Origin: Chloroflexota bacterium
Lineage (GTDB): Bacteria; Chloroflexota; Dormibacteria; CF-121
Assembly (NCBI GenBank): GCA_005889285.1
Contig: VBFF01000092.1
Span: 1-10,405, forward strand
Length of the DNA: 10,405 nt
Direction of reading: 5' to 3'
Under the pieces are notes generated by a model. The model was not told the DNA's origin. It saw only the letters and a list, made by a program, of their open reading frames with translations, and did no database searches. This document shows, in pieces, positions 1 to 6,084 of this stretch (its first letter is position 1; every line of letters starts with the position of its first letter). The translations under genes were made by a program, and so were the position numbers.

Positions 1-1015
1 TCACCTGGTTGATGTTGTAGATCGGAATGGTCAGGCCTTCGATGAAGCCGGTGGTCGCGAGGATGACCGCGGGGACGCCGACGAGCGCGAGGGGGGTCGC
101 CAGCAGCGCGAGGCCGCCCACGATGACCATGACGCCGAGGGTTGGCCCAATCCCAAGCCTGCGCGCGACCCAGCCGGCGAGGAAGGCGCCAGCCAGGGCT
201 CCAACGCTGCTCAACGCGAAGACGACGCCGACGACGCCCGCCGAGAGGTGGAGCTGGCGATAGGCGAACACCAGGAAGACGGCGCCGAAGACCATGTTCG
301 ACCCGAGGTTGGTGGTTGCCGTGCAGGCCGCAATCCGCCAGAGGATCGGATTTCGAAAGACCACGTCGATCCCTTCCCGCATCTCGGGAATGAAGCCGGA
401 GGCCCCTGACGCGGTGCTCGGCCGGGGTTCGGGTTCCGGCTTCGTGATCGAGGCGAGCGCGAGCGCCGAGAGGAAAAACGAGACCGCATCGACCGCGACC
501 GCCTTCGCGCCACCGATCAACTGGATGAGAAATCCCGCCACTGCCGGCCCCGCCACCTGCGCCGTCGATCGTGTGATCTCCAGCTTGGTGTTGCCTTCGA
601 TCAAATTCGGGCGGTCCACCAGCGCCGGCAGGTATGACTGATAGCAGACATCGAAGAAGACCGTGAAGATGCCCGTGAGCAGGGCGACGAAATAGAGTTG
701 CTCGAGCGTCAGCAGGTTCAGCAGGAACGCCACGGGAATCGATCCCAACGCCAGCGCGCGACCAATGTCGCAGATGATCATGATCGGACGTCTCCGCAGC
801 CGATCGGCATAGACGCCTGCTACCAATCCCAGTGTCGGGAAGGCGAGAAACTCGAGCGCCGAGAGGATCCCAACCTGGAAGGGGCCGGCATGGAGGATGA
901 GGATCGCGACGGTGGGGACCGCGAGCACCGTGACCTGGCTTCCGAACACGCTGACGCTTTCGCCGGCCCAGAGCTTGAGGAAATCGGGATGGCGCCATAG
1001 CTTACCGCGCAACAC
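1..1015 (-). CDS. MFS permease, efflux type (3' end outside window)
   Basis: This is an integral membrane transporter of the major facilitator superfamily, closest in style to the MFS_3/EntS-like drug or siderophore exporters. Only the first 338 codons are present, and the frame is still open at base 1. The fragment shows about ten hydrophobic helices. The cytoplasmic loop between helices 2 and 3 carries the motif A variant GVYADRLRRRP (residues 67-77). YLPALVDRPNLIEGN (128-142) is the usual loop after helix 4 in this subgroup. A charged, Pro-rich linker near 191-215 (KPEPEPRPS) separates the two six-helix halves. The start is taken as GTG at 1015, because an in-frame TAA lies three codons upstream; TTG at 1012 is an alternative. 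No Shine-Dalgarno sequence is visible before it. The substrate cannot be told from sequence. The gene is divergent from the membrane protein at 1054. Confidence 0.88.
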   Translation of the reverse strand, partial: MLRGKLWRHPDFLKLWAGESVSVFGSQVTVLAVPTVAILILHAGPFQVGILSALEFLAFPTLGLVAGVYADRLRRRPIMIICDIGRALALGSIPVAFLLNLLTLEQLYFVALLTGIFTVFFDVCYQSYLPALVDRPNLIEGNTKLEITRSTAQVAGPAVAGFLIQLIGGAKAVAVDAVSFFLSALALASITKPEPEPRPSTASGASGFIPEMREGIDVVFRNPILWRIAACTATTNLGSNMVFGAVFLVFAYRQLHLSAGVVGVVFALSSVGALAGAFLAGWVARRLGIGPTLGVMVIVGGLALLATPLALVGVPAVILATTGFIEGLTIPIYNINQV

Positions 1016-1021
1016 CGCGCG

Positions 1022-1027
1022 ATTTTA
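1022..1027 (-). promoter_or_regulatory. Candidate -10 box for leaderless MFS transcript
   Basis: On the minus strand TAAAAT (a TANNNT-type -10) ends six bases before the GTG start at 1015, with CGCGCG between. Transcription would then begin at or next to the start codon, which would explain the missing Shine-Dalgarno sequence. No good -35 is visible; the 17-base-spaced position reads CTTCCT. The call rests on position and box match alone. Confidence 0.35.
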
Positions 1028-1053
1028 TCCGGAACGTACACTCGAGGAAGGCG

Positions 1054-1989
1054 ATGCAAGACAACGCGAACTCTGTCCGCAACCTCGTAATCGGCATGCT
1101 GCTGGTCGCGGCGCCTTTTGGCCTCGCCTATGCGCTCACACGGGGCAATCCGGGTTCGGAGGTGCTGCTCATCGTCGCCGTGTTTTGCGCTGGCCTGGCA
1201 CTGGCCTTCGCCCTCGCGTCCGGGTTACAGCGAGTCGGCGCCATCGCGTTCCGGCTCTCGGGACGTTCCAGCCGCGACATCATGATCGTCGGGCTGGCCG
1301 CGCTCAGCCTCCTCACCCCCTGGACGATCGAGGTCGCGGTCGGGCACCTCCCCCGCGTCTTTGGCTGGGCCAATCCCTTCGCCTGGGTGGTTGCCATCTG
1401 CCTCGTGCTGTCGGTGATGCGCTCCGCGCGACCGTATCACGGACTCGCGCTCGCCGCCGGCGGGGTGGCCCTGCTGGCTTGGGTCCTATGGGCCGGCTGG
1501 CTGCTCCGCACGCCCGGCTTCAGCACGCTCCACTTCACCTTCATGCCCGTCGACCTGATCTCCACCGGTTGGTACGCCGGGCTGATCGGCTGGGTGGTCG
1601 CCGTCGATGCCTTCGCGTCGCGCGCGGCGCGCGAGCCCGAGCGCGCGAAGGCCGGAGCCGTCTGGCGGCTCGCGATGGTACCCGGGATGGGGTTGGTCCG
1701 GCTCGGCTTCGCGGGCCGTGGGCGCCTCTGGCTGGCTGCCGCCACCCTCGCGGTCGCGTTCATCGGGGTCGCCGCCGTCAACGACAGCGAGTTCGCCTAC
1801 TGGGCTCATTACGACACGACACCACCGGATCGCGGCCGGCTCGATGTCATCCTCGCCGCAGTGGCGCTCGCGCTCGTTCTCCTGGGCAGCTGGTTCGACA
1901 CCGGCCGCACCCTGCGAAGGCGCGCGATCATGGGCGACTGGCTCGCCCGGGTCACGGCCCGTTCGCGTGGTGGATCCGGTCAGGCGTAG
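1054..1989 (+). CDS. Unrecognised polytopic membrane protein, 311 aa
   Basis: I do not recognise the family. The 311-residue product is strongly hydrophobic, with about eight likely membrane segments (roughly residues 8-28, 36-57, 76-95, 107-122, 130-150, 168-186, 226-243 and 264-281). A basic cytoplasmic-type stretch of about 35 residues lies after segment six (SRAAREPERAKAG), and the C-terminal tail is Arg-rich. No signal peptidase site, enzymatic motif or conserved metal-binding cluster is evident. The ATG start at 1054 is supported by a purine-rich GAGGAAGG just upstream (1044-1051). The gene is divergent from the MFS gene across 38 bases, and its 3' end overlaps the convergent ATPase gene by 10 bases. 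Long hydrophobic segments, a Shine-Dalgarno-like site and the lack of a better frame argue that it is real. Its function is unknown. Confidence 0.75.
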   Translation: MQDNANSVRNLVIGMLLVAAPFGLAYALTRGNPGSEVLLIVAVFCAGLALAFALASGLQRVGAIAFRLSGRSSRDIMIVGLAALSLLTPWTIEVAVGHLPRVFGWANPFAWVVAICLVLSVMRSARPYHGLALAAGGVALLAWVLWAGWLLRTPGFSTLHFTFMPVDLISTGWYAGLIGWVVAVDAFASRAAREPERAKAGAVWRLAMVPGMGLVRLGFAGRGRLWLAAATLAVAFIGVAAVNDSEFAYWAHYDTTPPDRGRLDVILAAVALALVLLGSWFDTGRTLRRRAIMGDWLARVTARSRGGSGQA

Positions 1990-2981
1990 TGACAGGCGGC
2001 GAACTGGCCCTTGCTGACCTCGCGCAGCGGCGGTTCCACCTCGGCGCAGTAGTCCGTCGCGATCGGGCAGCGAGTGCGGAAATGACATCCCGACGGCGGA
2101 TTGGTCGGGCTGGGAATTTCCCCTTTGAGCACGGTCTGCTCCCGCCTGATCGTCGGGTCGGGAATCGGGATGACCGAGATCAGTGCCTTGGTATAAGGGT
2201 GCCGGGGACTTGCCAGAAGCTGCTCCGCCGGTGCGATCTCCACGATCTTGCCGAGATACATCACGGCGATCCGATCGCTCACCTGCTCGACCACCGCCAT
2301 GTTGTGCGCGACGAAGAGATAGGTGAGGTTGAACTCGTTCTGCAGGTCCTCCAGCAGGTTGAGGATCTGCGATTGGATCGACACGTCCAACGCGGAGACC
2401 GGCTCGTCGGCGATGATCAGCTTTGGTCGAAGGGCCAGGGCTCGAGCGATGCCAATGCGCTGCCGCTGGCCGCCGCTGAACTCGTGCGGGAACCGGCCGC
2501 GGTACTGTCCGCGCAACCCGACCACCTCGAGCAGCTCACTCACGATCCGCTCGCGGTCGTGGGCCGACCCAACACCGTGGACCAGAAGGCCCTCGCCGAC
2601 GATCTCCCCCACCGACATCCGCGGGTTCAACGAGCCGTACGGGTCCTGGAAGATGATCTGCACTTCCCGCCGGATGTCGTTCAGCTGTTTCTTGTTCGCC
2701 TTGAAGATGCTCCGACCTTCGAGAAACGCCTCGCCAGAAGTGGGCGGGATCAGCCGCAGGATGGTGCGAGCGACGGTGGATTTCCCCGAGCCGGACTCGC
2801 CGATCAACCCCAGTGTTTCGCCCTGCTTGATCTCGAAGCTCACGTCATCAACGGCTTTGACGTTCGCCACGGTGGTCTGCAGCAGCCCACCCTTGATCGG
2901 AAAGTACTTCACGAGGTTGTGCACGCTGAGTAGAGCGCCGTTGGGCTGAACCACCGTGGGACGCTGTTGACCCCCGATCAT
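1980..2981 (-). CDS. dppF: Opp/Dpp-type ABC transporter ATPase F
   Basis: This is the second nucleotide-binding subunit of a peptide/nickel-class importer; it hydrolyses ATP at the cytoplasmic face. The 333 residues carry Walker [10 protein letters not shown] (61-69), the Q-loop Gln112 in IIFQDPYGSLNP, signature FSGGQ (168-172, Phe replacing the usual Leu), Walker B LIIADE (188-193) and the switch His226. The oligopeptide-transporter C-terminal region follows, with HPYTKAL (261-267). Four cysteines at 299, 305, 312 and 330 match the iron-sulfur site described for DppD-type ATPases. The ATG at 2981 is chosen because it forms a classic ATGA overlap with the stop of the upstream ATPase gene; an in-frame GTG at 2996 would overlap further and has no better ribosome site. 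The symbol is a family label: opp and dpp cannot be separated here. Confidence 0.94.
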   Translation of the reverse strand: MIGGQQRPTVVQPNGALLSVHNLVKYFPIKGGLLQTTVANVKAVDDVSFEIKQGETLGLIGESGSGKSTVARTILRLIPPTSGEAFLEGRSIFKANKKQLNDIRREVQIIFQDPYGSLNPRMSVGEIVGEGLLVHGVGSAHDRERIVSELLEVVGLRGQYRGRFPHEFSGGQRQRIGIARALALRPKLIIADEPVSALDVSIQSQILNLLEDLQNEFNLTYLFVAHNMAVVEQVSDRIAVMYLGKIVEIAPAEQLLASPRHPYTKALISVIPIPDPTIRREQTVLKGEIPSPTNPPSGCHFRTRCPIATDYCAEVEPPLREVSKGQFAACHYA

Positions 2982-3940
2982 TCGTACTGCCAGCACGCGA
3001 CGAGATGTCCGTCACCGACGGCTTTCAATGGCGGAACGGCACTTTCGCTACGCGGCGCCTTGATCGGACAACGAGGCCGAAAGGCGCAGCCAGGTGGCAG
3101 TGCCAGTGGGTTTGGGACGCTGCCGGTGATGACGTGAAGCCTGTCCTGCTTGTGCCCCAACCGCGGAATGGAGGCAAGCAGACCCTGGGTATAGGGATGC
3201 TTGGGATTGGTGAACAATTCGACGGTCGACGCCTGCTCGACGATCTGCCCCGCGTACATGACGGCGACGCTGTCGCACATTTCCGCGACGACCCCGAGGT
3301 CGTGCGTGATCAGCAAGATCGCCGATCCAAACTCGCCCTTGAGGTTGCGCATCAGGGTCAGGATCTGGGCCTGGATCGTCACGTCCAGAGCAGTGGTGGG
3401 CTCGTCGGCGATCAAGAGCTCGGGGTTGGTCGACAGCGCCATGGCAATCATCACCCGCTGACGCATGCCGCCGGAGAGCTCGTGCGGATATTGCTTCGCT
3501 CGACGTTTGGGATCGGAGATCCCGACCAGACGGAGGACTTCGATGGCACGATCGAAGGCCGCCTTCGCGTCAACTTTCCCGTGAAGCTGAACGGCTTCGG
3601 CGATCTGGTCGCCGCAGGTGTACACCGGGTTCAGGGCCGTCATCGGCTCCTGGAAGATCATGGAGATGTCATTGCCGCGAACTTCCTGCATCTCCTGGTC
3701 GGTCAGTGCCACGAGGTCCTGGTCACGAAACCAGACATGGCCGCCAGTGATGCGGCCGTTCTTCTCGAGCAAGCGCATGATCGACAGCGCGGTGATACTC
3801 TTCCCCGAGCCGGATTCCCCCACGAGGCCGACAGTCGCTTTGGCGGGGATGGTCAGGTTGACGCCGTCGACCGCCTTGACCGTGCCGCCGTGAACGTGAA
3901 ATTGAGTGTGAAGGTCCTCAATCCGGAGGAGGTCCGTCAC
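2978..3940 (-). CDS. dppD: Opp/Dpp-type ABC transporter ATPase D
   Basis: This is the first ATP-hydrolysing subunit of the importer and is expected to pair with ATPase F on the cytoplasmic side of the two permeases. It is 320 residues long. It has Walker [10 protein letters not shown] (41-49), Q-loop Gln97 in [12 protein letters not shown], signature LSGGM (155-159, as usual for OppD/DppD), Walker B LLIADE (175-180), switch His213, and the C-terminal HPYTQGL segment (248-254). In the terminal cysteine motif Cys285, Cys291 and Cys316 are present, but the third position is Ser298 (codon AGC). The same spacing (6, 7, 18) holds Cys in the partner ATPase. The start is GTG at 3940, giving a 4-base GTGA overlap with the permease C stop. 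No separate Shine-Dalgarno sequence is seen, so translational coupling is likely. The substrate is not determinable. Confidence 0.94.
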   Translation of the reverse strand: MTDLLRIEDLHTQFHVHGGTVKAVDGVNLTIPAKATVGLVGESGSGKSITALSIMRLLEKNGRITGGHVWFRDQDLVALTDQEMQEVRGNDISMIFQEPMTALNPVYTCGDQIAEAVQLHGKVDAKAAFDRAIEVLRLVGISDPKRRAKQYPHELSGGMRQRVMIAMALSTNPELLIADEPTTALDVTIQAQILTLMRNLKGEFGSAILLITHDLGVVAEMCDSVAVMYAGQIVEQASTVELFTNPKHPYTQGLLASIPRLGHKQDRLHVITGSVPNPLALPPGCAFRPRCPIKAPRSESAVPPLKAVGDGHLVACWQYE

Positions 3941-4935
3941 CGCTGCCGTGGATCAAGCGCGTCCCGGATTCCGTCCCCGACGAGGTTGATGCAGAGCGCG
4001 GTGATGACCAGCGCGGTGGCCGGGAAAAAGACGAGATACGTCTTGTCGTCGAGCAGGTATTGCTCGAACTCTTGCAACATGTTGCCCCAGCTCGGCTCGG
4101 GGGGCGGAATGCTGTACCCGAGAAAGCCCAGGGCGGCCTCCAGCAGGATGATGCCCGATACTCCAAGGGTCGCGGAAACGATGATCGGGGCCAGCGCGTT
4201 GGGCAGAATGTGGCGGAGGATGATCCGTGTATTCGAAGCCCCCAGTGCGCGAGCCGCCTGGACGAACTCCTGTTCTCGAAGCACCAGAAACTGGGCGCGC
4301 ATTAATCGGCCAATCTCATACCACCCCGTGGCCGCGATGACGATGATGACCGTGGTCAGCCGGACGCCGCCCGTCGCCGCCGTGACCGCGATGACGACCA
4401 GCAGGAAGGGTGCCGAGATGATGATGTCGGTGAAGCGCATCAACGCGTTGTCCAGCCAGCCGCCGTAGTAGCCGGCCAGCGCGCCCAACGTTCCCCCGAT
4501 GAGGAGGTAGCCGACGACGGCCAGCACACCGACCATGATCGAGACCCGGGCACCGCGAAGTAACCGGGCAAACTCGTCTCGACCGAGGTCGTCGGTGCCG
4601 AAAATATGCTGCAAGCTCTGGAAGGGAGGCTTGTAGGGGTGCCGGTAGTCCTGGATTCGGTAGAGATCACCGGTGATGATCGGGACCACGATGGCGGCGA
4701 GCACGATGACGCCCAGGATGATCAGAGCACCGGTTGCCACCCGGTGATGTAGAAAGCGAATGACGGATAGCCGCCAGAACCCGAGCTCCGCAGCGCCGCC
4801 AAACTCGTCCGGGCGGACCCCCGGCTGTGCAAGGTCGCGTTCCTGCTGGACGGTCGTCTCGATCGACAGCTGGTTCGGGACCGAGCCCGGAACGCCGGCT
4901 GAGGGGCCGAGCGGGAGCGGAGGGACCTGGGCCAT
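3937..4935 (-). CDS. dppC: Opp/Dpp-type ABC transporter permease C
   Basis: This is one of the two membrane-spanning subunits forming the translocation path. The 332-residue protein has the family hallmark HIFGTDDLGRDEFARLLRGA (110-129), right before the core permease domain. The EAA coupling loop around residues 223-247 (EFVQAARALGASNTRI, then LPNALAP) contacts an ATPase. EAALGFLGYSIPPPEPSWG (266-284) is also typical of OppC/DppC. Six membrane helices are expected, the first at about 66-88. A polar, Pro-rich N-terminal extension of about 50 residues precedes the first helix. The ATG at 4935 shares one base with the upstream permease B stop (TGATG). A GAGG sits 11 bases upstream, so coupled re-initiation is likely. 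Length and motif order are normal for the family. Confidence 0.95.
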   Translation of the reverse strand: MAQVPPLPLGPSAGVPGSVPNQLSIETTVQQERDLAQPGVRPDEFGGAAELGFWRLSVIRFLHHRVATGALIILGVIVLAAIVVPIITGDLYRIQDYRHPYKPPFQSLQHIFGTDDLGRDEFARLLRGARVSIMVGVLAVVGYLLIGGTLGALAGYYGGWLDNALMRFTDIIISAPFLLVVIAVTAATGGVRLTTVIIVIAATGWYEIGRLMRAQFLVLREQEFVQAARALGASNTRIILRHILPNALAPIIVSATLGVSGIILLEAALGFLGYSIPPPEPSWGNMLQEFEQYLLDDKTYLVFFPATALVITALCINLVGDGIRDALDPRQR

Positions 4936-5915
4936 CAGTATCGGATCCTCGGGTCGGCGACCCCGTAGGTCACGTCGGCGATCAGGTTGAAGAGCACGGT
5001 CCCGGCCGCCACCAGCATCACGACGCCCAGGATGACTGGATAGTCTCGATCGACCACCGCCTGAAAGGCCAGCTGCCCGGTGCCCGGCCAGCTAAAAATG
5101 CCCTCGGTGATGATCGCGCCGTTGACGATCTGAGGAATCGCAATCGCCACCAGGGTGATAATCGGCAGAATCGCGTTACGCAGCGCGTGTTTGTAGTTGA
5201 CTTTTTCAATCGAAAGGCCCTTCGCCCGGGCCGTTCGGATGTAGTCCTGGTGGAGCACCTCCAGCATGCTGGCCCGCATGAAACGGCTGAAGATCGCGAT
5301 CTGCAGGATGGCGAGGGAGGTCACCGGGAGCACCATATGGTAAAGGAGGTCGACGGGATCATCCACGCCACCGCTGTGCATGCCAAACAGCGGGAAACCC
5401 CAATGGAGGGGCGACTGTTTCAAGAACGCCCCAAAGATGATCAAGAGATAGAGGCCCAGCACGAAGCTCGGAATGGACACGCCGACATAAGAGAGAAGCG
5501 AGGTGGTCATGTCCGTCTTGGAGTACTGGTGGGTGGCCGCAAAGATCCCGAGCGGGATCCCGATGGCTAGCGCGACCAGGAGGGCGGCGCCGAGCAACAG
5601 AATCGAGTTCGGCAACCGCTGCATCAGGAGCGTCGTCACCGGTCGGTTGTAGACGTAGGAGTCGCCCAGATCGCCATGTAGCAGCGCACCCATGTACAGC
5701 ACGTACTGCTGCGGGATCGGGTAAGGGTTTCCCTTTTCGTCGGTAAGGCCGAGGCGGTGGAGCCGCAGGATGATCACCGACTGATGAATTCGGGGGTTCT
5801 CGCCGACGCTGATCGGGGCACCCGGCGTGACGCGCGTCAGCGTAAAAAACATGGCGGACATGAGGAACAGGAGGAAGACGCCAATGGCCAGCCGGCGAAC
5901 GACATAGAAAGTCAC
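4935..5915 (-). CDS. dppB: Opp/Dpp-type ABC transporter permease B
   Basis: This is the other membrane-spanning subunit of the importer and the first gene of the four-gene B-C-D-F unit. It is 326 residues long with a normal N-terminus (FYVVRRLAIGVFLLFLMSA: helix one after two Arg). The periplasmic or extracytoplasmic segment contains HGDLGDSY (80-87), characteristic of OppB/DppB. The EAA loop lies at about 224-252 (DYIRTARAKGLSIEKVNYKH, followed by LRNAILPI), and EGIFSWPGTGQL (271-282) is a second family signature. Six membrane helices are expected. The start is GTG at 5915. AGGA is present 7 bases upstream, but it lies inside a -10-like TAGGAT, so the message may instead be leaderless. The gene lies 169 bases downstream of the binding-protein gene, across a GC-rich hairpin. 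Confidence 0.95.
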   Translation of the reverse strand: MTFYVVRRLAIGVFLLFLMSAMFFTLTRVTPGAPISVGENPRIHQSVIILRLHRLGLTDEKGNPYPIPQQYVLYMGALLHGDLGDSYVYNRPVTTLLMQRLPNSILLLGAALLVALAIGIPLGIFAATHQYSKTDMTTSLLSYVGVSIPSFVLGLYLLIIFGAFLKQSPLHWGFPLFGMHSGGVDDPVDLLYHMVLPVTSLAILQIAIFSRFMRASMLEVLHQDYIRTARAKGLSIEKVNYKHALRNAILPIITLVAIAIPQIVNGAIITEGIFSWPGTGQLAFQAVVDRDYPVILGVVMLVAAGTVLFNLIADVTYGVADPRIRY

Positions 5916-5921
5916 GCCACT

Positions 5922-5949
5922 ATCCTATGACACCGTTTTGACCAGTCAA
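5922..5949 (-). promoter_or_regulatory. Candidate promoter of permease B, leaderless layout
   Basis: On the minus strand TTGACT (5949-5944, five of six to the -35 consensus) is followed by a 16-base spacer and TAGGAT (5927-5922, four of six, TANNNT type). Six bases, AGTGGC, then lead straight to the GTG start at 5915. The predicted transcription start therefore coincides with the start codon. It would let the permease/ATPase unit be expressed independently of the binding-protein gene. Predicted by eye only. Confidence 0.42.
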
Positions 5950-6031
5950 TCCTGTTCCCGCCGTATTGCCCCGCCCGGATAGAAGCATAACCAACCGTCC
6001 GGGTTTCCGTCCTAGCTCGTTGGCGCCCGCT

Positions 6032-6060
6032 GCGGGGGGGCGGCCCGGCCGCCTCCCCGC
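6032..6060 (-). promoter_or_regulatory. Strong GC-rich hairpin after binding-protein gene
   Basis: Two 13-base arms, GCGGGGGGGCGGC (6032-6044) and GCCGCCTCCCCGC (6048-6060), pair fully except for one position around a three-base loop. The structure begins 25 bases after the binding-protein stop codon. No T-run follows on the minus strand, so it is not a textbook intrinsic terminator. A stabiliser or attenuator that keeps binding-protein mRNA in excess over permease mRNA is the likelier role. A weaker 6-base inverted pair, CCCGGA/TCCGGG, lies at 5974-6003. Confidence 0.6.
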
Positions 6061-6084
6061 TCAGAGGCCTCAGTCGATTGCTAG

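Noticed and set aside
897..2933. Long plus-strand open frame (about 678 codons) across the membrane protein and ATPase F
   Set aside because: It is Arg/His/Gly-rich with no domain or membrane pattern, and it lies over two genes with clear features. Long antisense frames are expected in high-GC DNA.
2981..2996. GTG 2996 as the start of ATPase F
   Set aside because: ATG 2981 gives the standard ATGA coupling with the upstream stop, and the five extra residues add no conserved sequence.
3005..4468. Plus-strand open frame (about 487 codons) opposite ATPase D and permease C
   Set aside because: Both minus-strand genes have full family motifs and coupled overlaps. The plus frame shows no domain.
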